Assembly (NCBI GenBank): GCA_035765895.1
Contig: DASTWL010000007.1
Coordinates: 1-64,000 of the forward strand
DNA from: Verrucomicrobiia bacterium
GTDB lineage: Bacteria > Verrucomicrobiota > Verrucomicrobiia > Limisphaerales > DSYF01
DNA: 64,000 nucleotides
Reading direction: 5' to 3'
Shown: piece after piece, positions 8,642 to 17,234 of the stretch
Layout of the letters: each line of letters begins with the position of its first letter
Numbering within the stretch: the stretch's first letter is position 1
Position numbers and translations under genes: made by a program
The notes under the pieces: model-generated
The model's database searches: none
Told to the model about the DNA's origin: nothing
The model's input: the letters and a program-made list of their open reading frames with translations, nothing else

Positions 8642-10045
8642 CTACTTCTCGGCCACACTCGTCACTTCACCGGTCTTGAGCCGCGTCTTGAGCCGCTGGC
8701 CGGGCTTCACGTTTTTGGCGTCACTCAAAATCGTGCCGGAGTCCGCGTCCATCGTGATGGAATAACCGCGCGCCAGCACCTGCTCCGGCCCCAGCAGCCG
8801 CAGGCGCGCCTCGGCTTGCGCCAGCTCGGATTTCCATTGTCCCAGGCGATGCGCCGTTCGTTCCGTCAACTGTTGGGTCAAAGCGTCCGCGCGCTCGCGC
8901 TCCTGGCGCAGCACGGCCGTCGGCCGCATCGAGTGGAGCCGCGAGGCGAGTTGTTGCCAACGCAGGCGTGCCACCTGCAGCCCCTGCTTCATGCCGCGTT
9001 CGATGCCGCTCCGCAAGTCATCCAGCCGCTGCGCCCGCTCGTTCAATTGCCGTCGCGGATGCAGCCGCATCAGGCGCCGGTTCAGCCCGGCCAGCGCCTC
9101 CTGCCGGCCCGCCAGTTGCTGTTCGCATAGGTCGCGCAGCTGTTGAACTGCCTGCCCCACGAAGGCACGGCTCGAGTAAATGCCGTCGGTGATGATTTCC
9201 GCAGCCGCACTGGGCGTGGCGGCCCGCACATCTGCCACAAAATCAGCAATGGTGAAATCAATCTCGTGACCGACGGCCGAAACCACGGGCAGCTTGGACG
9301 CGGCGATGGCGCGGGCCACGACTTCCTCGTTGAACGCCCACAAATCTTCCAGCGAACCGCCACCGCGCGTGATGAGAATCATGTCCAAGCCCCCCGCCGG
9401 AGCGGCGTGACTTGCGTGGTAATCGTTGAGCAGACCGATGGCGGCGGCAATTTCTTCCGCCGCCCCCTGCCCTTGCACCCGGGCGGGCACGAGGAGAATT
9501 TCAAGAGCCGGATCGCGTCGTTGCACGACATGCAACACGTCGCGAATCGCTGCCCCGGTGGCGGAGGTGACCAGGCCGATTCGCTTTGGAAAACGCGGCA
9601 GCGGGCGTTTGCGCTCGGCGGCGAACAAGCCCTCGGCCGCGAGCTTTTGTTTCAATCGCTCAAAGGCTGCCTGAAACGCACCGAGTCCCTGGAGTTCAAC
9701 CCGGCGCACGATGAGTTGATACTGGCCGCGGGCCTCGTAAACCGTGATGTCGCCCTGCAGAATCACCTTCTGCCCGTCCTGGAGCAAATCGCGTTGCGCC
9801 ACCGATTCGCCGCGGAAGAGCACGCACGCCGCCTGGGTGCTGGCGTCCTTGAGCGTGAAATAAATGTGGCCGGAAGCCTGGACGCGCAAATTGGTGATTT
9901 CGCCGGTCACCCAGATCGTGCCGATGTGCTGCTCAAGAAGCCGCCGCACCTGCGTGGTCAGTTCGCTGACGGTAAGCACGCGGCGCGTTTGTTCCGGCGG
10001 GAACAATTCCCCGAAGTTCCATTGTGATTTGGCGGGTTTGGCCAT
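8642..10045 (-). CDS. xseA: Exodeoxyribonuclease VII large subunit
   Basis: 467 residues, normal for XseA. An N-terminal OB-fold (LTVSELTTQVRRLL...VTGEITNLR...HIYFTLKD) is followed by the catalytic region with ITRGGGSLEDLWAFN and SAVGHEIDFTIADFVAD, then an Arg/Gln-rich coiled coil (about residues 290-410) and a short C-terminal domain. The enzyme trims single-stranded DNA to oligonucleotides in repair. No xseB is seen next to it, so the small subunit must be elsewhere. Convergent with cobA-hemD at 16 bp. Confidence 0.95.
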   Translation of the reverse strand: MAKPAKSQWNFGELFPPEQTRRVLTVSELTTQVRRLLEQHIGTIWVTGEITNLRVQASGHIYFTLKDASTQAACVLFRGESVAQRDLLQDGQKVILQGDITVYEARGQYQLIVRRVELQGLGAFQAAFERLKQKLAAEGLFAAERKRPLPRFPKRIGLVTSATGAAIRDVLHVVQRRDPALEILLVPARVQGQGAAEEIAAAIGLLNDYHASHAAPAGGLDMILITRGGGSLEDLWAFNEEVVARAIAASKLPVVSAVGHEIDFTIADFVADVRAATPSAAAEIITDGIYSSRAFVGQAVQQLRDLCEQQLAGRQEALAGLNRRLMRLHPRRQLNERAQRLDDLRSGIERGMKQGLQVARLRWQQLASRLHSMRPTAVLRQERERADALTQQLTERTAHRLGQWKSELAQAEARLRLLGPEQVLARGYSITMDADSGTILSDAKNVKPGQRLKTRLKTGEVTSVAEK

Positions 10046-10142
10046 GGGCGTTCAGTTATCCATGGATCCGCTTCGGAGCAAAGCGGGAAAACATCCTGGC
10101 CAAGGACCGGATTTGGCCTTTTTTGCGCCGGGACATTCGGTC

Positions 10143-10148
10143 TATACT
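10143..10148 (+). promoter_or_regulatory. Predicted -10 box of a leaderless promoter
   Basis: TATACT ends 6 nt before the GTG at 10155, so transcription should begin at or next to the start codon. The -35 is poor (T-rich stretch near 10121). Same spacing as at 17257, 43727 and 59748. Confidence 0.4.
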
Positions 10149-10154
10149 GGCCCC

Positions 10155-10298
10155 GTGAAATGGCTGACGCGGCAGGAGCAACTGGTGTTGTGTGGCATCA
10201 TTGCCCTGCTGTTGTTGGGACTCGCGGTCAAGTTTTACCGGGCGACCCATCCGCAACCGCTGTCCCCACCGGCTTTGGTCGCTGCACCGGCCGAATAA
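10155..10298 (+). CDS. Small single-span membrane protein
   Basis: 47 residues from a GTG. It has a short basic N-terminus (KWLTRQEQ), one transmembrane helix (CGIIALLLLGLAVKFY) and a Pro/Ala-rich tail. The frame is also open upstream, but the -10 box at 10143 argues for this start. The N-terminal pattern resembles the membrane anchor of ComEA-type proteins, but the DNA-binding helix-hairpin-helix is absent. It ends 6 bp before the Minf_1886-type gene and is probably co-transcribed with it. Function unknown. Confidence 0.5.
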   Translation: MKWLTRQEQLVLCGIIALLLLGLAVKFYRATHPQPLSPPALVAAPAE

Positions 10299-10304
10299 TT
10301 TTGC

Positions 10305-10757
10305 ATGCACGAAGTCAGTTTTGAACAGGCCTTGGAGCAAATCCGGACCCGCGATCCCCGTTACGCGCGGGACGCCTACTTGTTTGTCCGGGAAGCCTTG
10401 GATCACACCCAGAAGCGCGCCCTCAAGTCGCCGCGCGAAAGCCGCGGCAGCCGCGAAACCAAACCGGCCGAGGAACTGCCCGTGCGCCACGTGACCGGAC
10501 AGGAACTGCTCGAAGGCATCCGGCTTTACGCCCTGGACCAATTCGGGCCGATGGTGCCCACGGTGTTCGAAGAATGGGGTATTCATGCCTGCGCGGATTT
10601 TGGCGAAATCGTTTTCAACATGGTCGAAATCGGTCTGCTCGCCAAAACCGAGCAGGACAGCCGCGATGATTTCAAAAAAGGCTACACGTTTGACGAAGCC
10701 TTCCGGAAGCCGTTTTTGCCCGAGCGCAAGGGGCGCACCGAGCCGGTGACCGAATAA
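10305..10757 (+). CDS. Minf_1886 family protein
   Basis: 150 residues, charged, with no signal peptide or membrane segment. Recognised by the conserved layout MHEVSFEQALEQI...RDPRYARDAYLFVREAL...TGQELLEGIRLYALDQFGPM...WGIHACADFGEIVFNMVE, which matches the uncharacterised family named after Methylacidiphilum Minf_1886 and restricted, as far as I know, to Verrucomicrobia and Planctomycetes. That makes it the best lineage marker in the window. A Lys/Arg/Ser-rich segment (residues 42-65) breaks the two conserved halves and is probably a disordered loop. Function unknown. Confidence 0.8.
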   Translation: MHEVSFEQALEQIRTRDPRYARDAYLFVREALDHTQKRALKSPRESRGSRETKPAEELPVRHVTGQELLEGIRLYALDQFGPMVPTVFEEWGIHACADFGEIVFNMVEIGLLAKTEQDSRDDFKKGYTFDEAFRKPFLPERKGRTEPVTE

Positions 10758-10970
10758 ACCACGGAAACCCTCCAATTTTGCCACTTCACTTTTGGCCCGG
10801 CACTCAGCGTCACTCCGCAGCCACCGCGAATCTCATCCTCGAAGAGCAGCCTGGTGTTCAAGTCACGCGTAGTGGCTTTGCAGATGCACGCAAGCGAACC
10901 TCACCGTCCGCGTGCCCTGCGGTTATTTTATTCCTTCACCGCCCTCTTTCCGTCATCTTTTCGCCCGCTC

Positions 10971-13517
10971 ATGACTGAATCGTCTGCCATCCCCGCCCTG
11001 CCCCCCGGCGTCACGTTCACGACGCTCGACAACGGCCTGACCATCATCGTCCGGGAAGATCACAGTGCGCCCGTGGTCTCGGCCCAGGCCTGGGCCATGA
11101 CGGGGAGCATCCATGAGGATCGCTGGCTGGGCGCGGGCCTCTCGCACGTGCTCGAGCACATGCTGTTCAAAGGCACCACGACCCGCCCCGGCAGCCGCAT
11201 TGACCAGGAAGTGCAGGAAGCCGGCGGCTACATGAACGCCTACACGAGCTTCGACCGGACGGTTTATTACATTGATGTGCCAAACACCGGCGCGCGCGTG
11301 GCCCTCGACATTTTGTGCGATGTCATGCAACACGCGTCGTTGCCGGCGGAGGAGCTGGCCAAGGAACTCGATGTGATCCGGCGTGAAATGGACATGGGGC
11401 AGGACGACCCGGGCCGCCGCGCCGGCCGGCGACTGTTTGAAACCGCTTACACGCGCAGTCCGTATCGTTACACCGTCATTGGCTATCTGGACATCTTCAA
11501 CGAACTCAAGCCGGATGACATCCGCGGCTACTATCAGGCGCGCTACGCGCCGAACAACTCGTTTTTCGTGGTCGCGGGCGACGTTAAAACGGACGAAGTC
11601 GTGGCGCAAATCCGCGTCGCCTACACGGGCAACAAGGCGAAGCCCCTCCCGCCCATGGTGCTGCCGGCGGAACCGCGGCAAACGGCGCCGCGGGAGGTTT
11701 TCGAGGAAGCGCCCATCGAATTGGGGCATTTTCATGTGGCCTGGCACATCCCCGAACTGCGGCATCCCGACGTGCCGGCGCTCGACGTTCTCGCCGTGCT
11801 GCTCGGCAGCGGCCGCAGCTCCCGCCTTTATCGCGAGGTCCGCGAACGCCTCGGGCTGGTTCACAGCGCCGACGCCTGGACTTACAGCCCCGGCAATCCC
11901 GGCCTGTTCGGCATGAGCGGGCTGGTGGACGCGGAACGCTTCGCGCCCGCGCGCGAGGCGATGCTGAATGAAGTTGAAAAACTCAAGACCGCGCTCGTTA
12001 CTCCCGAAGAACTGGCCAAGGCCGTGAAGCAATTCATCGCTGCGACGCTCGCGTCCCGTAAAACGATGGCCGGACAGGCCGCGGATTTGGGCGGCTCCTG
12101 GCTGGCCGCGGGCGACCTGAATTTTTCCGAACGCTACCTTGCCACGGTGAAACGCGTCACGCCCGCCGATGTGCAACGCGTCGTCCGGGAATACCTCACC
12201 CCGGAGAACCGTTCAATTTACGCCCTGCTGCCGCAAGGCTCCCGCCCGGCGACGGCTGTCGTGGAGACGGAAGTTCGCGAAAGCGGCGTGGAAAAATTCT
12301 CCCTGCCCAACGGCCTGCGTCTGCTCGTCAAGGAGAACCACCGGCTGCCCTTTGTGGAATTCCGGGCGGTGTTTCAGGGCGGTGTGCTGGCTGAGACGCC
12401 AGCCAACAACGGCATCACCCAACTCATGGGCAAACTGCTCCTCAAGGGCACGACGCACCGCTCCGCCGAGCAAATCGCCTCCCAAATTGAATCCGTTGGC
12501 GGTCACATCGACAGTTACGGCGGGAACAACAGTTTCGGCGTCAACGCGGAGGTCTTGAGCGGTGATTTCAACGTCGGCCTGGAACTGCTGGCCGACGTGC
12601 TGCTGAACCCGACCTTTGCGCCGGAAGCGCTCGAACGCGAGCGCGAGGTGCAGCTTGCCGGCATTCGCGAACAGCGCGACAACCTTGTCCGCAGCGCCAG
12701 CATCGCGATGCGGCGCGCCCTCTTCGGCGGCGTCGGTTACGGGCTCGATTCACTCGGAACGGAGGACAGCGTCAAACAGCTTTCTTCCGCTGCGGTGCAG
12801 GCGTTTCACCAGCAGTTTACCGTGCCCAACAACTGCGTGCTCGCAATTTACGGCGACGTCCAAACCGCCGCGGTTCGCACAGCCGTTGAGAAGGCCTTCG
12901 CCAGTTGGAAGCCACTTCCGGAAGCGACGATGGCGCGCAATCATCAAGCCGCCGCAAGTGCCACCGCCCGGCGGGTGGCGGAAACCCGTGACAAAAAACA
13001 GGCCGTGCTGGTGATTGGTTATCCCGGCACCACTTTATTTTCGGCAGAGCGCTACGCCTTGGAATTGTTGCAGGAAGCGTGCAGCGATCTGGGTTCCCGC
13101 CTGTTCCTGCGGGTCCGCGAACAACTCGGTCTGGCTTACTACGTCGGCGCCCAAAGCATGGCCGGCCTGGTGCCGGGTTACTTTGCCTTTTACTGCGGCA
13201 CGGCGCCAGAGAAGGCCGGCCAGGTGGAATCGGAACTCCTGCACGAAGCGGAGTTGCTGTGCCGCGACGGCCTGACGGCGGAGGAACTGAACCGCGCCAA
13301 GGCCAAGCTGCTCGGCCAGCGCAAGATTTCGCGACAGGAGCTGGGCAACCTCGCCGCGCACACCGCCCTCGATGAACTTTACGGCCTCGGGTTCGACTAC
13401 TACACGAAGGAGGATGCGGCGCTGGAGGCCGTGACGTTGGCCGACGTTCTGGCGGCCGCCCGGAAGCATTTGCAGCCCGAGCGGGTCGTCGTCTCGCTGG
13501 TGGCACCGCCCGCCTGA
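10971..13517 (+). CDS. M16 family zinc peptidase, two tandem pitrilysin-like units
   Basis: 848 residues from the ATG at 10971; an in-frame ATG at 10854 would add 39 residues that do not resemble the family. The first M16 unit has the inverted zinc motif HxxEH at H59-E62-H63 (HVLEHMLFKG) and a downstream glutamate helix (LDVIRREMDM). The second unit (about residues 430-840) keeps the fold (FSLPNGLRLLVKENH, GGVLAETPANNG) but lacks HxxEH, so it should be structural, forming the clamshell of one-chain M16 proteases. Probable role: degradation of peptides. There is no clear signal peptide, so the location is uncertain. Confidence 0.9.
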   Translation: MTESSAIPALPPGVTFTTLDNGLTIIVREDHSAPVVSAQAWAMTGSIHEDRWLGAGLSHVLEHMLFKGTTTRPGSRIDQEVQEAGGYMNAYTSFDRTVYYIDVPNTGARVALDILCDVMQHASLPAEELAKELDVIRREMDMGQDDPGRRAGRRLFETAYTRSPYRYTVIGYLDIFNELKPDDIRGYYQARYAPNNSFFVVAGDVKTDEVVAQIRVAYTGNKAKPLPPMVLPAEPRQTAPREVFEEAPIELGHFHVAWHIPELRHPDVPALDVLAVLLGSGRSSRLYREVRERLGLVHSADAWTYSPGNPGLFGMSGLVDAERFAPAREAMLNEVEKLKTALVTPEELAKAVKQFIAATLASRKTMAGQAADLGGSWLAAGDLNFSERYLATVKRVTPADVQRVVREYLTPENRSIYALLPQGSRPATAVVETEVRESGVEKFSLPNGLRLLVKENHRLPFVEFRAVFQGGVLAETPANNGITQLMGKLLLKGTTHRSAEQIASQIESVGGHIDSYGGNNSFGVNAEVLSGDFNVGLELLADVLLNPTFAPEALEREREVQLAGIREQRDNLVRSASIAMRRALFGGVGYGLDSLGTEDSVKQLSSAAVQAFHQQFTVPNNCVLAIYGDVQTAAVRTAVEKAFASWKPLPEATMARNHQAAASATARRVAETRDKKQAVLVIGYPGTTLFSAERYALELLQEACSDLGSRLFLRVREQLGLAYYVGAQSMAGLVPGYFAFYCGTAPEKAGQVESELLHEAELLCRDGLTAEELNRAKAKLLGQRKISRQELGNLAAHTALDELYGLGFDYYTKEDAALEAVTLADVLAAARKHLQPERVVVSLVAPPA

Positions 13518-13531
13518 AACATATCGCGCGC

Positions 13532-14491
13532 TCATCCGGTGCTGGCGCCCAGCCGATAGGCCGTGCCAACTCCGAAAAAGAGCCAGAGCAGCGTCCACAA
13601 GCTGAACGTGCCAATGACCGAGGCAATCAGGCCGATCCCGCGCCGTTCCTTTTTAAAATCGGCCTCGAACTGCTGCTCCGATGTTTGACCGCGGGCGAGA
13701 GCTTGCAGCTTCGGCAGCTCCGTTCGTTTGAAGGATTGAACCGCATCGGCGGCGATATCTTCGCCGGCCCCGACAAACTCCGTCTTCGCAAGATACGTTT
13801 TGATCTCCGCATCGGTTTGCAGGGTGGCGGCCTCCTTGGCGCGGGCAAACTCGCTTTGGTATTCCTCGCGGGCGGCCTCGTTCATGAATTTCCCCACCTC
13901 ATGCTGCGCCGCGAGAAAGCCGCCGCCCACGATGGACAACATGGCACACAGCCCGGCAATGAGGCCGAGCCCCGTGCTGCCGAACTTGCCGAGCACCCGC
14001 GCCCCAAAACCAACCAGCCCTCCCACGGCCCAGGCGATCAAACCAAACTCGCGTCCCGTGGCCACCGTGAGGCCATACCAAATCCCCATGCCGATCAAGC
14101 CACCGGCCACGGCGCCGAGTGCGCCCAACGCCAGGGAAGGCGAACCCTTTGCCGCCGCAGGTTTCGCCGGTGCCGCCAAGGTGCGCGGCACGGCATGCTG
14201 GGCCACAACGGGGGGCGGCGCACTGGCCGGTGGCGGCGCACTGGCCCGGTTCAACACCAATCGCGCCTTGGGCGGGTCCGCAGTCACGGGTGCCGCCAAA
14301 GGCGGCGGTGAAGCCGGCGCGGCAATGGGAATGGGCACGGACGAAGATTGATGCTGGATGATCCAGTTCGCCTTGTCGGTTCCGGAGAGACCACACACCG
14401 GGCACTTCACATCCCACGGCATCTGGCCATCGACCGGCTCGACGTCGAATTTGTATTTCTGGCCGCAATCACACTGAACTTTAAGTTCCAT
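13532..14491 (-). CDS. Zinc-ribbon membrane protein of unknown function
   Basis: 319 residues from the ATG at 14491 (MELKVQCDCG); 40 further upstream codons are open but overlap the region near the SRP RNA. The N-terminal zinc ribbon uses CDCG and CPVCG (residues 7-36). A Pro/Ala-rich linker (50-120) follows, then three to four hydrophobic segments (GALGAVAGGLIGMGIWYGL, IAWAVGGLVGFGARVLG, LGLIAGLCAMLSIVGGGFLAA), a charged helical domain and a last membrane helix (LIASVIGTFSLWTLLWLFFG). The arrangement is common for PVC-group envelope proteins with cytoplasmic ribbons. No function can be assigned. Confidence 0.65.
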   Translation of the reverse strand: MELKVQCDCGQKYKFDVEPVDGQMPWDVKCPVCGLSGTDKANWIIQHQSSSVPIPIAAPASPPPLAAPVTADPPKARLVLNRASAPPPASAPPPVVAQHAVPRTLAAPAKPAAAKGSPSLALGALGAVAGGLIGMGIWYGLTVATGREFGLIAWAVGGLVGFGARVLGKFGSTGLGLIAGLCAMLSIVGGGFLAAQHEVGKFMNEAAREEYQSEFARAKEAATLQTDAEIKTYLAKTEFVGAGEDIAADAVQSFKRTELPKLQALARGQTSEQQFEADFKKERRGIGLIASVIGTFSLWTLLWLFFGVGTAYRLGASTG

Positions 14492-14620
14492 GGCTGCCTC
14501 TGAGAATGCCGTGCGAACACGGCGGATGAACTGGGGAACTCGCGCATCATGCGCGGATGCAGCCGGCGCGCAACCGAAAAAAGAATTGCCGCACTTGAAC
14601 ACGTCCGGCACTGTGGACCG

Positions 14621-14714
14621 CGCCAGGGCCCATGGAATGCGGACTTACGAACCCCGCCAGGGCCGGAAGGCAGCAACGGTAGTTTGCTCTACATCTGCCG
14701 TGGTCACCCTGGCA
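14621..14714 (+). ncRNA. ffs: Small bacterial signal recognition particle RNA
   Basis: The conserved apical domain is plain: GCCAGGGCCGGAAGGCAGCA at 14656-14675, followed by ACGGTA. The ends pair (GCCAGGG at 14622 with CCCTGGC at 14707), giving the single long hairpin of 4.5S-type SRP RNA, about 93 nt and without an Alu domain. A run of six T at 14718-14723 follows and probably ends transcription. It lies directly before dnaX, as scr does in Bacillus. Confidence 0.9.
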
Positions 14715-14733
14715 TCCTTTTTTGCCGTGGAAC

Positions 14734-14800
14734 GCGGAGTGCGGAATCCGGCGCTTCGCAAATTTGGCTTTTGTTCCGCGCTCCGCATTCCACACTCCGC
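14734..14800. repeat. Inverted repeat between SRP RNA and dnaX
   Basis: Arms GCGGAGTGCGGAAT (14734-14747) and ATTCCACACTCCGC (14787-14800) match at 13 of 14 positions when inverted. It occupies the 5' untranslated region of dnaX and ends 6 bp before its ATG, so a hairpin there could hide the translation start. Confidence 0.6.
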
Positions 14801-14806
14801 ACTTCT

Positions 14807-16624
14807 ATGAGCTATCAGGTCATCGCCCGCAAATACCGCCCGCAGCGCTTTGCCGATGTCGTCGGGCAGGAGCACGTCACCGACACGCTCGCCAACGCCA
14901 TCAAGCAGAACCGCATTGCGCACGCCTACCTCTTCTGCGGCCCGCGCGGCACCGGCAAGACCACCGTCGCCCGCATCTTCGCCAAGGCCCTGAACGCCAC
15001 CGGCGGACCGAATGCCGACTTTGACGTCAACGACCCCAAGTGCGTCGAAATCGCCGAGGGCCGCTCGATTGACGTGCTGGAAATTGACGGCGCGAGCAAC
15101 AACGGCGTCGAGCAGGTGCGCGAGCTCCGTGACACCGTCAAATACGCGCCCGCCTCGTCGAAGTTCAAGATCTACATCATTGACGAAGTCCATATGCTCT
15201 CGACCGCGGCGTTCAATGCGTTGCTCAAGACGCTCGAAGAACCGCCCGAGCACGTGAAGTTCTTCTTCGCCACGACCGATCCCGAGAAGGTTCTCCCCAC
15301 GATTCTGAGCCGTTGCCAGCGCTTCGATCTGCGGCGCATTCCGATTCCGCTCATTGTGAAGCACCTCAAATTCATCGCGGGGAACGAAGGCGTGACGATT
15401 GACGCCCCGGCGCTGCACGCCGTTGCCCGCGGCGCGGAAGGCTGCATGCGCGATGCCGAATCCACGCTCGACCAGCTCATCAGCTTTTGCGGCAACACCA
15501 TCGTCGAGACCGACGTGCTCTCGATGTTCGGTCTCACGGCGCAGGCCCAATTGCTGGAACTTTCACGCGCCGTCCTGGCCGGCGACGTTCACGCCGCCCT
15601 GCGACAATTGAACGAACTGGCCAAAGGCGGCAAGGACCTGGGCCGCCTGCTTTCCGATCTGCTCAACCACTTCCGCAACCTGCTTATCTACCTCGTCTCG
15701 AAGGGCGACTTGAACATGCTGGAAGTATCGGAAGCCGAGGCCGGCCTGCTGCAGGAGCAATCCGCGCTTGCCTCGGCTGAGGGGCTTGGCCGCATCATGG
15801 AAGTGCTGGCCGACGCCGAAATGCGCCTGCGCGACGCGACCTCGAAGAAGATTCTTCTCGAAGTCGCCTTGCTCCGTGCCATCGAAGCCCGCAACGCGCT
15901 GCCGATTGACACCGTGCTCAAGCAACTCAATCAGCTCCGCGAAAGTGGCGGCGGCAACGCCGCGTCGGCTGGAGCGCGGGTCTCCGACCCGCAGCAACGC
16001 AGCCAGCCCGAAGCCGCACGGATTTCTCCAGCCGCTGCCGCCAGCGAACGCGCTGCGGGACAAAGTCCCGCGCCCCCATCCGTCTCGCCGGCCGCATCCG
16101 TCGTATCCGAGCCTGCTCGCCTCGCAGAAACACACGCAGCCCCCGCACCCGCCGATTTGGAAAGCCTCTGGTCCAGTCTCGTGGATGCCGCCGGCCGCGC
16201 GAGCCCCTTTATCAAAAGCTATCTGCTGGAGGCGCATCCGGTCTCGTTCGTAAAGAATGTGTTCACCATCGGCTTCGATCCCGAGTTTGCCGACCACATT
16301 TCGCTGATCGACAATTCCAAGAACCACACCCTGCTCCAAACCAAGCTGGCCGAACTCGGCCATCACGGCGCGCAGTTCAAGTTCATCAAAGCCGAAGCCC
16401 CCGCCAACCGCGTGCGGCCCGTCGCACCTGCACCTGCGCCCACGCCCCCCGCCGCCGCACCGAAGGCCGCGCCCAAAGCTGCATCGGCTGATGCCACGCC
16501 ATCCGCGCCCGCCAAGCCGAAGAGCGAGCCAGTGCCGTTCAATCAGGACGAGTTCAAGAACGACCCACTCATTCAGAAGGCACTGGAGGTGTTTAAGGGG
16601 CGGATTGTTGAGGTGCGGGCGTGA
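14807..16624 (+). CDS. dnaX: DNA polymerase III subunits gamma/tau
   Basis: 605 residues from the ATG at 14807 (MSYQVIARKYRP), the family-typical start. AAA+ ATPase of the clamp loader: Walker A GPRGTGKTT, Walker B IIDEVHML, SRC motif ILSRCQRF. The zinc module normally has four Cys; here the region reads LNATGGPNADFDVNDPKC, so only the last remains. Residues about 388-424 are a low-complexity insert encoded by a palindromic repeat (15971-16077) within the tau linker. The C-terminus (about 440-605) fits the alpha-binding part of tau. I see no obvious slippery A-run for frameshift-made gamma. Part of the classic dnaX-ybaB-recR block. Confidence 0.95.
   Translation: MSYQVIARKYRPQRFADVVGQEHVTDTLANAIKQNRIAHAYLFCGPRGTGKTTVARIFAKALNATGGPNADFDVNDPKCVEIAEGRSIDVLEIDGASNNGVEQVRELRDTVKYAPASSKFKIYIIDEVHMLSTAAFNALLKTLEEPPEHVKFFFATTDPEKVLPTILSRCQRFDLRRIPIPLIVKHLKFIAGNEGVTIDAPALHAVARGAEGCMRDAESTLDQLISFCGNTIVETDVLSMFGLTAQAQLLELSRAVLAGDVHAALRQLNELAKGGKDLGRLLSDLLNHFRNLLIYLVSKGDLNMLEVSEAEAGLLQEQSALASAEGLGRIMEVLADAEMRLRDATSKKILLEVALLRAIEARNALPIDTVLKQLNQLRESGGGNAASAGARVSDPQQRSQPEAARISPAAAASERAAGQSPAPPSVSPAASVVSEPARLAETHAAPAPADLESLWSSLVDAAGRASPFIKSYLLEAHPVSFVKNVFTIGFDPEFADHISLIDNSKNHTLLQTKLAELGHHGAQFKFIKAEAPANRVRPVAPAPAPTPPAAAPKAAPKAASADATPSAPAKPKSEPVPFNQDEFKNDPLIQKALEVFKGRIVEVRA
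15971..16077. repeat. Palindromic repeat pair inside dnaX
   Basis: Arms 15971-15999 and 16051-16076 in inverted orientation, each a hairpin (CGGGTC-TCC-GACCCG; GCGGGAC / GTCCCGC). The outer ends GGAGCGCGG and CCGCGCCCC match the elements in eboC and at 2572-2677. Translated in frame, it lengthens the DnaX linker by about 36 residues. Confidence 0.8.
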
Positions 16625-16658
16625 AGTGTTGGATGTCACAGAACCAATTTAGAATGCT

Positions 16659-17033
16659 ATGCGCATAGCTGGCTCTTTATTCATCGCCATCGCTTTGGCG
16701 TGGTTGATTGTTACCCAAGTTGCGGCGTCTCTGCCCAAGGCCGCCAATTACTCTAGGCGCATTCAGAAATTGCCTGTTCAGGCTTCATATTCTCACGATC
16801 AGGTTCGGGATATTATTTGGGAGGTGTCCGCCTTTCGATGGTCCTTTCCCGATCAAGCGACGTATTCTGCCGAGCAAGTTTCCAACATCGTGATGACTGC
16901 AAGCATGAACAACAAACCAGCGCGCGATGGAACTGCACCTCCTGTATTTGGCCCAGTGCTTCTGCTGGTTATCGGCGCTTTTCTGCTGGGCGTTGGTATC
17001 GGATACTCGAAAGACGTTAAACAAACAACTTAG
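16659..17033 (+). CDS. Hypothetical membrane protein with two terminal helices
   Basis: 124 residues: an N-terminal hydrophobic helix (LFIAIALAWLIVTQVAA), a soluble middle with two similar segments (ASYSHDQVRDIIWEVSAFRWSFP and ATYSAEQVSNIVMTAS) that look like an internal duplication, and a C-terminal helix (PVLLLVIGAFLLGVGIGY). The sequence is clearly more AT-rich than dnaX and recR, suggesting recent arrival along with the toxin-antitoxin region. TTGGAT-N15-TAGAAT ends 3 nt before the ATG and may be its promoter. No family recognised. Confidence 0.5.
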   Translation: MRIAGSLFIAIALAWLIVTQVAASLPKAANYSRRIQKLPVQASYSHDQVRDIIWEVSAFRWSFPDQATYSAEQVSNIVMTASMNNKPARDGTAPPVFGPVLLLVIGAFLLGVGIGYSKDVKQTT

Positions 17034-17091
17034 CCTCTGCCTCAAGCTTCTATTGCATTACACAATTTCCAAAACACAAACATTCAACTCT

Positions 17092-17184
17092 ATGTCCAGC
17101 ATCGGCAAACTCATGAAACAGGCTGCTCGCATGCAGCAGCCGATGGAACAGATCCAGGCGGACCTCGCCAAGCGCACGCCGTAG
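17092..17184 (+). pseudogene. Truncated duplicate of the ybaB 5' end
   Basis: The first 29 codons match the start of ybaB at 17777 with 6 mismatches in 87 nt, then diverge and stop at TAG (17182-17184). Four of the six differences are synonymous. With 17777-17863 it forms a direct repeat flanking the toxin-antitoxin genes, as expected if the module arrived by an event that duplicated or rebuilt the target gene's 5' end. The 30-residue product (MSSIGKLMKQAARMQQPMEQ onward) would lack the YbaB core. Confidence 0.85.
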
Positions 17185-17234
17185 TGGCGCGGGCGTCTCG
17201 CCTATGAGTTTCGGTTCGTCAGCCGCATCCAAAC

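Noticed and set aside
14807-16624. Programmed frameshift site for gamma in dnaX
   Set aside because: No A-AAA-AAG-type slippery heptamer with downstream hairpin was found at the expected place.
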